A stretch of DNA of 64,000 nucleotides from Chryseobacterium arachidis (GTDB lineage Bacteria; Bacteroidota; Bacteroidia; Flavobacteriales; Weeksellaceae). Below the pieces are notes generated by a model. The model searched no databases, had not been told where the DNA came from, and was given only the letters and a program-made list of their open reading frames with translations. Location: contig NZ_FQUT01000009.1 in NCBI RefSeq assembly GCF_900129245.1, positions 62,001 to 126,000 on the forward strand, in the 5' to 3' direction. The translations under genes and the position numbers were made by a program. Below, piece by piece: positions 1-7,346 of the stretch (position 1 is its first letter; each line of letters begins with the position of its first letter).

Positions 1-219
1 GCAAAATTCATAATCATTAATATCTCCCCTGAAAATAACAGATTTTCTGCCTAAGCTTTCGATCTCGGACTGTGTTTGTTCTGCATCTTCTTTATTTGAA
101 TGATAAATGATCGCAATATTGGCTCCGTGCTTTGCAAAAAGTAAGGCCACGGCTTTTCCAATACCGCTGTCGGCTCCTGTAATGAGTACAGATTTACCAT
201 TTAACTTTAATTCTCCCAT
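1..219 (-). CDS. SDR family oxidoreductase, N-terminal part (runs off the window)
   Basis: Only the first 73 codons are inside the window; the gene continues beyond position 1. The N-terminus MGELKLNGKSVLITGADSGI followed by GKA is the Rossmann NAD(P)-binding start of classical short-chain dehydrogenases (TGxxxGIG glycine motif at about residues 14-20), and the next strand-helix region (AIIYHSNKEDAEQ) fits the same fold. Members reduce or oxidise carbonyl/alcohol groups with NAD(P)H in the cytoplasm; the substrate cannot be told from this fragment, and the catalytic YxxxK lies outside the window. It begins 37 bp after the CinA-like gene on the same strand, so co-transcription is likely. Confidence 0.85.
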   Translation of the reverse strand, partial: MGELKLNGKSVLITGADSGIGKAVALLFAKHGANIAIIYHSNKEDAEQTQSEIESLGRKSVIFRGDINDYEFC

Positions 220-256
220 ATATCCCGTGATGTTGATATTTTCTTAAATATACGAT

Positions 257-757
257 TTATTTTAAGATCAGCATTTGATTAATTTCACTTTTAAAGCAGC
301 CCAAAATAAATTCTGTATAATACAGCTGAGCATTCAGAGCCTGGGTTTTGGGATGAAGTTCTAATTTTTTGGTTAATACAATTTCCCCTTTATAAGAAAA
401 AGAAAAATAGGCATAGATTTTATAAGACGAATTACGGATAGGCGTACAGTAACCTGTGGTAGCAATAGACCAGTCTGTTTCAAACAGTTTGGCAACATTC
501 AGTGCCATGGTTTCGGCGATATTTTCAGAAACACAGTCGCAGTCTTCTGCTTCATGTCTTTTTACATTCAGTAATCTTACTTTTTCGGGCAGTGTATACG
601 CTGTCATTCCGCCTTTATAAAAAAGTGATGCATTGGGCATCTGAGAAAAAGCAAGCTGCAAGCAACCGGAAGTTACACTCTCGACTACTGAAATCGTCTC
701 ATCAGTCGTTAAAAGAGACTGACTGATATATTCTAAAAGATTTTTTTGAAATTCCAT
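257..757 (-). CDS. CinA-like C-terminal domain protein (nicotinamide-nucleotide amidase family)
   Basis: A 166-aa stand-alone version of the CinA C-terminal domain, the fold of PncC, which deamidates nicotinamide mononucleotide in pyridine nucleotide salvage. Visible family features are the N-terminal helix followed by VVESVTSGCLQLAF (the family usually has AES(C/T)TGG here), the strand-turn YKGGMTAYTLPEKVRLLNV, and the ATTGY segment in the second half. The glycine doublet of the usual motif is replaced by SG, so activity is not assured. There is no N-terminal COG1058 domain. It lies 39 bp downstream of a Crp-like regulator and 37 bp upstream of an SDR gene, suggesting a small operon. Family assignment is firm; enzyme activity is inference. 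Confidence 0.8.
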   Translation of the reverse strand: MEFQKNLLEYISQSLLTTDETISVVESVTSGCLQLAFSQMPNASLFYKGGMTAYTLPEKVRLLNVKRHEAEDCDCVSENIAETMALNVAKLFETDWSIATTGYCTPIRNSSYKIYAYFSFSYKGEIVLTKKLELHPKTQALNAQLYYTEFILGCFKSEINQMLILK

Positions 758-796
758 AATTTTAATATTTTGTGATGTGGTGTGATAATTTATAAT

Positions 797-1411
797 CTAA
801 TAAAGTATTTTTCTCTCTTTAATCATTAGATTTCCTTCCTTCTCCATTTTTTTCAACGTTCTGATGACGGTTTCTACGCGGAGGCCTGTAAGATTAGCAA
901 TCTGCTGTCTGGTAAGTTCTACATGAAAACACTGTTCACAATCTCCTTCATGATAACTTTTCAAGTAATCCAGCAAACCTTTTAATCTTAATACCGGATT
1001 GGGTGAAGACATATTTTGTAACATAATCGCCTTAAAATAAAGACGTTGTGACAGGCAGGCATTCATCGCCAAAGAAACCTTCGGATTTTTCTCCAGAAGA
1101 TCCAGAAAATTATTTTTCGGAAGGCGGATAATTTCTACATCCGTTAAACAAATCGCGTTCATAATATAAAATTTTTCCAAAAAAAGCATCGGATCTCCAA
1201 AGCTTTGATTTTTACTTAAAATATTATGAATAAACTCTTTGCCTTCCTCGTTATAATTGTTCTGTTTCACCTTACCTTTTACAATCTGGTAATAGTAAAG
1301 TGCATGATCCCCTTCTTTGTATACGATTTCTTTGGCCTTATAAAATCTATCTTCTGCACCAAACGAATACAGGAGTTCGGGATCGATATTCATGCAGCTT
1401 ATAGTTTTCAT
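797..1411 (-). CDS. Crp/Fnr family transcriptional regulator (upstream-paralogue copy A)
   Basis: A 204-aa cytoplasmic DNA-binding regulator. Residues about 15-120 form a cyclic-nucleotide-binding-type beta-roll (EIVYKEGDHALYYYQIVKGKV, NNYNEEGKEF), followed by a dimer helix and a C-terminal winged helix. Its recognition region LTRQQIANLTGLRVETVIRT resembles the Fnr E..(S)R helix. No N-terminal cysteine cluster for an Fe-S centre is visible, and cAMP-contact residues cannot be verified. It is a clear paralogue of the next gene upstream (positions 1476-2072). An alternative start at Met7 (position 1393) aligns better with that paralogue and would leave more room after the palindrome at 1413-1440. 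Ligand and targets are unknown. Confidence 0.85.
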   Translation of the reverse strand: MKTISCMNIDPELLYSFGAEDRFYKAKEIVYKEGDHALYYYQIVKGKVKQNNYNEEGKEFIHNILSKNQSFGDPMLFLEKFYIMNAICLTDVEIIRLPKNNFLDLLEKNPKVSLAMNACLSQRLYFKAIMLQNMSSPNPVLRLKGLLDYLKSYHEGDCEQCFHVELTRQQIANLTGLRVETVIRTLKKMEKEGNLMIKERKILY

Positions 1412-1412
1412 A

Positions 1413-1440
1413 TGTAAGATTTTTAAAAAAAATCTTTACA
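1413..1440. promoter_or_regulatory. AT-rich inverted repeat just upstream of Crp-like gene A
   Basis: TGTAAGATTTTT and AAAATCTTTACA form an almost perfect inverted repeat with a one-base bulge. It lies in the 64-bp gap between the two Crp-like genes, ending only 1-2 bp before the upstream candidate start codon. It could be an operator for a Crp/Fnr-type dimer, a hairpin in the 5' leader, or a weak terminator of the upstream gene. No run of T follows it on the transcribed strand, which argues against a plain terminator. Confidence 0.4.
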
Positions 1441-1475
1441 AAAAGAAGACCATAAATCCTGTTTTCCAAAAAAAA

Positions 1476-2072
1476 TTAATACAAAATTTTTCTGTCCTTA
1501 ATTCTTACCAATTGATCCCTCTCCATCCCCTTTATTGTTCTGATGGTGGTTTCTACGCAAAGCCCAGTGAGGCTGGCCATTTGTTGTCTCGTTAAAGGCA
1601 CTCTGAAGGAGTAAGGTGACTGTTCTTCCTGAAAACTTTTTAAATAATCCATAAGCGTTTTAAGCTTTGCCGCGGGATTTTGATTACCTAAATTCTGGGA
1701 CATAATCAAACCATAATAAACTCTCTGTGAAAGGAATACATTAATATCTTGAGAAATCTCAGGACATTCTTTCAGCAGATTAAAGAAAACATGTTTTGGA
1801 AGCTTGAATATTTCGCAGTTTGTGATGGCTGTTGCATTCATCGGATAATGTTTATCCATAAAAAGCATCGACTCGCCTATACTTTCTCCGCTTTCCAACA
1901 GTGTTTGTATACTTTCTTTACCATCTTCATTATAATTATTAAGTTTTACTTCTCCGGTAATGATCTGATAGTAATAATTGGGGTAATCCCCTTCGTTGAA
2001 TATATTTTCCGAAGCTTTATATTCTTTAATGTTTGCTCCTACTGAATGCAAAATATCTTCGTTAATAACCAT
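1476..2072 (-). CDS. Crp/Fnr family transcriptional regulator (copy B)
   Basis: A 198-aa protein with an effector beta-roll (EGDYPNYYYQIITGEVKLNN and the GESIGESMLF turn), a long dimerisation helix and a winged-helix DNA-binding domain (PLTRQQMASLTGLCVETTIRT). It shares many blocks with the next gene downstream (YYYQI..G.VK.NNYNE.GKE, PKVS/PEIS, LTRQQ.A.LTGL.VET.IRT, I.(E/D)RKILY), so the two are tandem paralogues. Both end in RKILY. Neither carries obvious metal-binding cysteines. In Bacteroidota such proteins often act as oxygen, nitrosative or envelope stress regulators, but the actual signal cannot be read from sequence. The start Met is followed directly by VINEDILHSVGAN, matching Met7 of copy A. 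Confidence 0.85.
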   Translation of the reverse strand: MVINEDILHSVGANIKEYKASENIFNEGDYPNYYYQIITGEVKLNNYNEDGKESIQTLLESGESIGESMLFMDKHYPMNATAITNCEIFKLPKHVFFNLLKECPEISQDINVFLSQRVYYGLIMSQNLGNQNPAAKLKTLMDYLKSFQEEQSPYSFRVPLTRQQMASLTGLCVETTIRTIKGMERDQLVRIKDRKILY

Positions 2073-2376
2073 TTTAGCTGTTTTTGATGTTTAGTACATA
2101 GCATCCTTAAGTAGAAATAAATTGGTACTGTTAATATTATATGCAAATACCAAACCCTTATTTTGATTTATTTCAAATAAGTAATTAATATTTTCAATGA
2201 AAATTTAATATTTACACTTTATTGTTTTTATTTTCGCAATAAATCAACTTTAAATTTTTAACTTTATCTTTCGTGAACCAATAGCTTTATCATTTTGGAT
2301 CTAGCTCTATTTATACATGAAATCAACCCGCTTTTTCATGAGTAAAATGGGTTTATAAATTTAATGATGTGTAAAT
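2073..2376. other. Gene-free stretch upstream of Crp-like copy B
   Basis: About 300 bp of AT-rich sequence that should hold the promoter of the leftward Crp-like gene and the 3' end of the small lipoprotein gene. I see no exact TAnnTTTG box, no strong hairpin with a T-run, and no credible coding sequence on either strand. Confidence 0.5.
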
Positions 2377-2604
2377 TTATTTCGTAATCTGTGTACTGTC
2401 ACTATTCATTGTGTTAGTACGCGTTGCATTGTCGGCAGTAGTAGTGTCTGCAATTTGGGTGGTATCGTTAGGCATTGGAGCTGCAGTTGTTATACTGTCA
2501 TCCGTAATAACTGTTGAATCTGATGTCGGAGTTGTAGAGTTTTCCGTTTTTTTACAGCTCAGGACCAGAAATCCTAAAATTGTGAGTGATAAGACAAATT
2601 TCAT
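2377..2604 (-). CDS. Small Thr/Ser-rich lipoprotein of unknown function
   Basis: A 75-aa protein with a lipoprotein signal: Met-Lys, a hydrophobic core (LSLTILGFLVL) and the lipobox LVLSC, with the lipidated Cys at residue 17 followed by KK. The mature part is almost entirely Thr, Ser, Asp, Asn, Ala and Pro with no predicted fold, ending NSDSTQITK. Such short low-complexity lipoproteins are common in flavobacteria and probably sit in a membrane as an extended tail. The gene stands alone, with a TAnnTTTG box on its strand at 2633-2640. No function can be assigned. Confidence 0.7.
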   Translation of the reverse strand: MKFVLSLTILGFLVLSCKKTENSTTPTSDSTVITDDSITTAAPMPNDTTQIADTTTADNATRTNTMNSDSTQITK

Positions 2605-2632
2605 AATATTATATTTTAGTGGTGTGATAGTT

Positions 2633-2640
2633 CAAATCTA
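2633..2640 (-). promoter_or_regulatory. TAnnTTTG promoter box of the small lipoprotein gene
   Basis: On the minus strand the sequence reads TAGATTTG, 29 bp before the start codon of the lipoprotein gene. I see no clear TTG at the expected upstream distance, so the call rests on the -7 box alone. Confidence 0.5.
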
Positions 2641-2696
2641 AATAAATATTATGTTAAGTTCTTATGATTTTGATCATAAATCTTATTTACCGGTAA

Positions 2697-3581
2697 TTAT
2701 TTAGCAAATTTCTTCGTTCCGGCTACACAAAGAATGACTCCGATTGTGACCCCCAACATTCCCATACTTACCTGCTCGTGAAGGAAATAAGCCGCCAAAG
2801 CCAATCCGAAAAAAGGCTGCAAAAGCTGGAGCTGCCCGACAGTTGTAATTCCACCCTGCGCCAAACCTTTATACCAGAAAATAAAACCAATAAACATACT
2901 GAACAGGGAAATATACCCCAATCCGAACCATCCCTGAAAACTTATTGCTTCAACATTTTCTGGAAAATAAATAAAAAATAAAGGCAACATTAAGGGTAAT
3001 GCCAATACCAAAGCCCATGAAATAACCTGCCAGCCTCCTAAAGTCTTTGACAGTTTTGCTCCTTCGGCATATCCCAAACCGCATAAAATAACAGCCAACA
3101 GCATTAAAATATCGCCCATAGGAGATGCAGAAATCCCTTGTGAAAAAGCATAACCGACAACCAATAAGCTACCCACAATTGAGAACACCCAAAATATAGG
3201 ATGAGGCTTCTCCCCACCACGAAATACACCGAATAAAGCAGTCATTAATGGCAACATGCCCAAAAACACAATAGAATGTGCCGAAGTTAAATATTGTAAA
3301 GCCATAGCAGACAGCAGTGGAAAGCCAATCACACAACCAAAAGAAACCAAGATCAAAGAGAATAGCTGATCTTTCGCAGGATGCTTTTCTTTAAATATCA
3401 GTAAAACAGAAAGTGCCAACACTCCGGCAATTCCGGCTCTTGCGATCGTTACAAAAAGCGGACTCATTTCCACTACAGCCAGTTTTGTTGCAGGCATCCC
3501 GCCACTGAACAGCAAAACTCCTATGAAACCGTTGATCCATCCCTGTAATGCCTGATTTTTAGATATTGAATGTGTTGTCAT
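2697..3581 (-). CDS. DMT superfamily transporter, EamA family
   Basis: An inner-membrane transporter of about 294 aa with ten hydrophobic segments arranged as two EamA repeats. Visible are the first helix GWINGFIGVLLFSGGMPATK, the conserved proline-containing second helix, and the second-repeat pattern FIGFIFWYKGLAQGG and LLQPFFGLALAAYFL. Relatives export amino acids or other metabolites by proton or substrate exchange. I chose the start MTTHSISKNQ at 3581 because the 28 codons upstream encode a non-conserved hydrophobic stretch and would cover the divergent promoter. It is divergent from a MocR-type regulator, which probably controls it. The substrate is unknown; a link to pyridoxal or amino-acid export is inference from the neighbour only. 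Confidence 0.85.
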   Translation of the reverse strand: MTTHSISKNQALQGWINGFIGVLLFSGGMPATKLAVVEMSPLFVTIARAGIAGVLALSVLLIFKEKHPAKDQLFSLILVSFGCVIGFPLLSAMALQYLTSAHSIVFLGMLPLMTALFGVFRGGEKPHPIFWVFSIVGSLLVVGYAFSQGISASPMGDILMLLAVILCGLGYAEGAKLSKTLGGWQVISWALVLALPLMLPLFFIYFPENVEAISFQGWFGLGYISLFSMFIGFIFWYKGLAQGGITTVGQLQLLQPFFGLALAAYFLHEQVSMGMLGVTIGVILCVAGTKKFAK

Positions 3582-3675
3582 TGTTTTAAATCTTATTGGA
3601 TGGTTCAAAATTATTAAGCTTAAATAAATAAACACAGTCTCAGTTTTATATATTTGCATGAGCACAGTTTAAAAA
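3582..3675. promoter_or_regulatory. Divergent promoter region of the EamA and MocR-type genes
   Basis: A minus-strand box TAATTTTG lies at 3606-3613 (for the transporter) and a plus-strand box TATATTTG at 3649-3656 (for the regulator). Two direct copies of CACAGT, at 3633-3638 and 3663-3668, flank the plus-strand box exactly 30 bp apart, the kind of same-face arrangement MocR-type regulators can use. This makes autoregulation and control of the transporter plausible. Confidence 0.6.
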
Positions 3676-5091
3676 ATGGACAAAAAATATCTATATACAG
3701 AAATAGCTAATGGGATCGCAGCCCAAATCAGAAACGGAATTCTGAAATCAGGAGACAAGCTCCCTTCTGTTCGGAAATTATGCAAAGATCACCAAATCAG
3801 TATGAATACCGCAAAACGTGTTTTTCTGGAATTAGAATCTCAGTCTCTTGTCGACTCCAAGCCGCAATCCGGGTATTTTGTCAGCAATATTCTTTCGGTA
3901 AAACTACCGCTTCCTGAGGTAAGTAAGCCTTCATTAATTGCCAATAATGATGAACCTGATGAACTGATTAATAAAGTCTACGAAAACATCGGCAAAAAAG
4001 ATATCACTATTTTTTCGATCGGGATTCCGTCAGGAGATCTTTTACCACAGGCAAAACTGAAAAAAGAGATCATCAATGCTACCCGAACTTTGAAAGAAGG
4101 GGGAACAGAATATGAAGAAATTCAGGGAAATCTGAAATTGCGCCGTATGATTGCCATGAGATCTCTACAATGGGGTGGAAATTTTCATGAACATGATCTG
4201 GTTACCACAAACGGCGGAATGAATGCTCTGTCATTCTGTTTGATGGCTTTAGGAAAACCTGGTGACACAATTGCCATCGAAAGTCCGTGTTATCCGGGAA
4301 TTTTACAATTGGCTAACGGTTTAGGCTTAAAAGTGCTGGAACTTCCTACCCACCCGACGACGGGAATTGAAATTGATGCTCTGAAAAAAGTAATTCCTAA
4401 GATCGATCTCTGCCTTTTGATTCCAAATTATAATGCGCCACTAGGAAGTTTAATGTCTGATGAACATAAAAAAGAAGTCGTAAAAATTTTATCTGAAAAT
4501 AATATTCCTTTGATTGAAGATGACGTATATGGAGATCTTTATTTTGGCTCGATCCGTCCAAAATGCTGTAAATCTTTTGATAAAGAAGGAAATGTTTTGT
4601 ATTGTAGTTCGATTTCGAAAACATTGGCTCCGGGTTACCGTGTCGGATGGATTGCTCCCGGAAAATACAAGGATAAAATTTTAAAATTAAAGCTTCTGCA
4701 TTCCACTTCATCAATCTCAATTGTCAACGAAGCTGTTGCCAATTTCATGAAAAACGGCTACGAAAAACATCTTCAACAAATGAGAAAATCTTTACAGAAT
4801 AATTACCAGAACTTCACCCAAACCATTGCTGAATCTTTTCCGGAAGGTACAAAAACCAGTCGTCCGCAAGGCGGATTATCACTTTGGGTAGAATTTGACA
4901 GGAAAATTAAAACAACAGAATTATATGATCTCGCAATCAAAGAAAATATCAGCATTGCCCCAGGAAGAATGTTTACACTTCAGGATCAATTTGAAAACTG
5001 CATGAGACTTTGTATCGGTTTGCCCTGGACGGAGGAAATCCAATTGAAATTGAGGCAGGTCGGGACTTTGGCAAAAAAGATTTACGGATAA
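3676..5091 (+). CDS. MocR/PdxR-type regulator: GntR winged helix fused to a fold-I aminotransferase-like domain
   Basis: A 471-aa fusion. Residues about 1-75 are a GntR-type winged helix (GDKLPSVRKLCKDHQISMNT, SGYFVS wing), then a linker, then from about 110 a PLP-dependent aminotransferase-like domain. Conserved PLP features are visible: NGGMNALSFCLMALG, the PNYNAPLG segment, the Asp in IEDDVYGDLYF, and the Schiff-base lysine in SSISKTLAPGYRVGW. MocR proteins use bound PLP or PLP-amino acid adducts to sense vitamin B6, GABA or taurine status. The gene starts 20 bp after its TATATTTG box and is divergent from an EamA transporter, its likely target. Which effector it senses cannot be told from sequence. 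Confidence 0.9.
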   Translation: MDKKYLYTEIANGIAAQIRNGILKSGDKLPSVRKLCKDHQISMNTAKRVFLELESQSLVDSKPQSGYFVSNILSVKLPLPEVSKPSLIANNDEPDELINKVYENIGKKDITIFSIGIPSGDLLPQAKLKKEIINATRTLKEGGTEYEEIQGNLKLRRMIAMRSLQWGGNFHEHDLVTTNGGMNALSFCLMALGKPGDTIAIESPCYPGILQLANGLGLKVLELPTHPTTGIEIDALKKVIPKIDLCLLIPNYNAPLGSLMSDEHKKEVVKILSENNIPLIEDDVYGDLYFGSIRPKCCKSFDKEGNVLYCSSISKTLAPGYRVGWIAPGKYKDKILKLKLLHSTSSISIVNEAVANFMKNGYEKHLQQMRKSLQNNYQNFTQTIAESFPEGTKTSRPQGGLSLWVEFDRKIKTTELYDLAIKENISIAPGRMFTLQDQFENCMRLCIGLPWTEEIQLKLRQVGTLAKKIYG

Positions 5092-5114
5092 TCTTTTTGA
5101 TTTATTTTTTCTAT

Positions 5115-5210
5115 ATTCTCACAGATTTAGCAAATTACGCAGATTTTTTTTAAATTCTTTGTAATTAATTTAACTCGGACATTTACGTAATCTGCCAAAT
5201 CTGCGAGAAT
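5115..5210. repeat. Imperfect palindromic intergenic repeat between convergent genes
   Basis: The left arm ATTCTCACAGATTTAGCA (from 5115) and the right arm ending at 5210 (reverse complement ATTCTCGCAGATTTGGCA) are nearly identical over about 26 bp, extending through ATTACG. It fills the gap between the convergent MocR-type and Crp-like genes, so a transcript from either side can fold it into a long stem. It has the look of a dispersed non-coding repeat; it may act as a bidirectional terminator. Confidence 0.7.
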
Positions 5211-5228
5211 TATTTAACTATATTCATC

Positions 5229-5825
5229 CTATTTACTATCCGGAACGAAGTTTTTTCTGGCTAATTCTTTTCTTACACGGCTCAAACTTTCAGGAGTAAT
5301 GCCTAAGTAAGACGCAATCATCCATTGAGGAACTCTCAACAGCAGATCCGGATACATTTTAATAAATTTCATATATCTTTCTTCTGCAGTTTCGCCTAAT
5401 AAAGAATTAATCCTGTCCTGTAAACTTTTGATATGTTTTTGCAGCAAGATATCGCTTTTTTCCAGGCTGTCCGGGAACTCTCCTATCAATTTATTGATAA
5501 AGTCCGGATGCAGCAAAAGTACTTCAGAATCTTCCACGGCTTCAATATAATACACCGATTTTTCATTGAAATAGAGACTGCTGCGGTCTGAAGTCAGCCA
5601 GCTCTCCGGAGCAAACTGAATAATATGTTCCTTACCGTTTTTATCGATGGAATACATTTTTAAAAGACCTTTCTCAACAAAATAAATATACCTGCAGACT
5701 TCACCATATTGCAAAAGAAACTGATTTTTCTGCACTTTCTTCACTTCATAATGAACACTGCACATGTTTACCTTCTCCAAAGGAACATTTAAAACTTTTG
5801 CTAAATAATTATTAATATTTTTCAT
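5229..5825 (-). CDS. Crp/Fnr family transcriptional regulator
   Basis: A 198-aa protein with an N-terminal effector beta-roll (LLQYGEVCRYIYFVEKGLLKMY, then KNGKEHIIQFAPESW), a central helix and a C-terminal helix-turn-helix VPQWMIASYLGITPESLSRV with an E..SR recognition helix. This is the common Bacteroidota form that lacks Fe-S cysteines. It starts one base after the YtxJ-like gene ends and is therefore the last gene of a leftward run with YtxJ, DUF1569 and BstA-like genes. It is not closely similar to the two Crp-like proteins near the start of the window. It may report on redox or thiol stress given its neighbours; that is inference. Confidence 0.87.
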   Translation of the reverse strand: MKNINNYLAKVLNVPLEKVNMCSVHYEVKKVQKNQFLLQYGEVCRYIYFVEKGLLKMYSIDKNGKEHIIQFAPESWLTSDRSSLYFNEKSVYYIEAVEDSEVLLLHPDFINKLIGEFPDSLEKSDILLQKHIKSLQDRINSLLGETAEERYMKFIKMYPDLLLRVPQWMIASYLGITPESLSRVRKELARKNFVPDSK

Positions 5826-5826
5826 C

Positions 5827-6201
5827 CTATAATTGGTCTACCGATATATCCTGATGCGAAGCGTTATTAATAGCTTTTCCGTTCTCTATTACAATTAATT
5901 GCGGGCTTTGGTGGGTAACCTTTAGATCACTTGCAATTTTATTCGAAATGGGTCTGTGTGCCAGCAAATCCAGATAATACAACTCTACTTTTTGCTCTAA
6001 ATTTTCTATTTCTTTTTCGAAATTCCTTAATACTGTCTTACTGATAAAGCAGCTTGTAGAATGCTTAAATATTGCTATTTTGTGGTGGAAAGATTGGTCG
6101 ATAGCCTTTTTCAGGTCATTTTCAGATTCTATCTTCTTCCAGAAAGATTTTTGCTCCGAAGCCTCTTCTTTTCCACCAAATATTTTATCAAAAAAACTCA
6201 T
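5827..6201 (-). CDS. ytxJ: YtxJ-type monothiol bacilliredoxin
   Basis: A 124-aa thioredoxin-fold protein. The family marker is the active-site segment FKHSTSCFISK near residue 48, a C-x-x-S motif where most relatives have S-C-P-I-S; here Pro is replaced by Phe. A later segment HQSPQLIVIENGK carries the cis-Pro loop of thioredoxin folds. YtxJ (BrxC) proteins remove bacillithiol from oxidised cytoplasmic proteins. It overlaps the DUF1569 gene upstream by 4 bp and is followed after 1 bp by a Crp-like gene, indicating one transcript. No bsh biosynthesis genes are in the window, so use of bacillithiol is inferred from this gene and the BstA-like gene. Confidence 0.85.
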   Translation of the reverse strand: MSFFDKIFGGKEEASEQKSFWKKIESENDLKKAIDQSFHHKIAIFKHSTSCFISKTVLRNFEKEIENLEQKVELYYLDLLAHRPISNKIASDLKVTHQSPQLIVIENGKAINNASHQDISVDQL

Positions 6202-6659
6202 ACATTAAACTGTTTTAGATGGTGATCAAGATGCTTGTACTCCAAAAATCCCCAGTCTTTTTCCTCCATTTTGCCGAAAAGCACATGCAGGTTGGATAAA
6301 TTTTTATTATTAAAATTAATCCGATACTCTTCCAGTGTTTTCAGGAGGCTTTGTTTTTCTTCATCAAAATCACATTCAAAATTAACGATAAGTTTTTGAA
6401 AAGTCGGCATATTTTTGGGAATTCCGTTATTAAAAATTTGTATTTCTATTTTGGTGAGAATTCCGATCATCTGAAAAATTATATTGATATCCGGCAGCAT
6501 GATCTTTTTCTGCGGAACCTGAAGCACATAATTACAGTGTCTCATCATTTGACAGACATTCATTTTACCCCATTTTCCGGGAGAATTTTCTGTTAAATTG
6601 GAAATTCTGTTGACAATTTCCTCAAAATAAATGCGATCGTGAAGACTCTTTTTTACCAA
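6198..6659 (-). CDS. DUF1569 domain protein
   Basis: A conserved bacterial protein of unknown biochemical function related to the DinB/YfiT four-helix fold. Conserved features are the start VKKSLHDRIYFEEIVNRI, GKWGKMNVCQMMRHC with its trailing His-Cys, and the C-terminal HVLFGKMEEKDWGFLEYKHL followed by DHHLKQF, giving several His that could bind a metal. A longer reading to position 6713 exists, but that would overlap the upstream gene by 61 bp. I prefer the TTG at 6659, which overlaps its stop by only a few bases and places the start where relatives begin. It lies between a bacillithiol-transferase-like gene and ytxJ with 4-bp overlaps, so it probably works on the same thiol chemistry. Confidence 0.75.
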   Translation of the reverse strand: MVKKSLHDRIYFEEIVNRISNLTENSPGKWGKMNVCQMMRHCNYVLQVPQKKIMLPDINIIFQMIGILTKIEIQIFNNGIPKNMPTFQKLIVNFECDFDEEKQSLLKTLEEYRINFNNKNLSNLHVLFGKMEEKDWGFLEYKHLDHHLKQFNV

Positions 6660-7189
6660 CCTTTTTCTTTCTTCAGATTTTCGATGTGAGCGAAATGGTG
6701 ATTGCAATGCCATGCATAGTGAGCAAGATAAGTACGGAGATCATAATTTCTGTTTTGCTCCGGATGATGAAAAGTTCTTTCAAACTGTTTATTGGTCATA
6801 CTTTTTAACAAGGCAGTCCATCGTTGATGAGTTCCTTTAATCATACGCATCGCAGGCTTTATCGGCATATTTAAACTATCCTGAAGCTCTGCCCATTTTG
6901 ACTCATCGTAAGGTCTTATCGTTGGATTTTCTTCCGTAAGTGCCAATTTAAGACGCATAAAACTATTAATATGGCTGTCCGCCAAATGATTCACAACCTG
7001 TCTTACCGTCCAGCCGCCTTCTCTGTATTGTGTGTCGAGCTGATCATCGCTGAAATTTTCAACTAAATTTTTCAGTCTTCCCGGAAAATCTTTAATCACT
7101 TTTATTAATTCATCTAATTTGATATCACAGATATTTTCCGGCTCTTCAAACGGACCTATCGGAAACTTCTTGTGTTCTAAGTTGCTCAT
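6653..7189 (-). CDS. YfiT/BstA-like DinB-superfamily metal-dependent bacillithiol transferase
   Basis: A 178-aa four-helix-bundle protein. Metal-ligand histidines are visible in VRQVVNHLADSHIN (helix 2) and in the C-terminal YAWHCNHHFAHI. The N-terminal PIGPFEEPE and the PYDESKWAELQD stretch are typical of the YfiT family. Characterised members (BstA) transfer bacillithiol to electrophiles, including antibiotics such as fosfomycin in related enzymes, and act in detoxification in the cytoplasm. It heads the leftward run BstA-like, DUF1569, ytxJ, Crp-like. The start fits the family and is not overlapped by another gene. The substrate is unknown. Confidence 0.85.
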   Translation of the reverse strand: MSNLEHKKFPIGPFEEPENICDIKLDELIKVIKDFPGRLKNLVENFSDDQLDTQYREGGWTVRQVVNHLADSHINSFMRLKLALTEENPTIRPYDESKWAELQDSLNMPIKPAMRMIKGTHQRWTALLKSMTNKQFERTFHHPEQNRNYDLRTYLAHYAWHCNHHFAHIENLKKEKGW

Positions 7190-7205
7190 TTTTAATTATA
7201 TTTTT

Positions 7206-7346
7206 TTAATACTCTAAACGGAATATTTCCTTTTTATCGAATCTAATTCTATTCTCAGCAATATTTTCTTTATCAATAATAGTAAAAAGATCTTTGCTTT
7301 GATCTTTGTTTTCAAATTTTATAAAATTCTCGTCGATGATTAATGA
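7206..7346 (-). pseudogene. Possible 3' remnant of a decayed gene
   Basis: On the minus strand 46 codons stay open from just after a TAG at 7347-7349 to a TAA at 7206-7208, with no ATG. The translation (ending IRFDKKEIFRLEY) has a normal soluble-protein composition, unlike most AT-rich intergenic readings. It would be the C-terminal tail of a lost gene. I do not recognise the family; the call could be chance. Confidence 0.3.

Noticed and set aside
3582..3665. Longer N-terminus for the EamA transporter (28 extra codons)
   Set aside because: It would add a non-conserved hydrophobic stretch, cover both promoter boxes of the divergent gene, and move the start away from the usual position.
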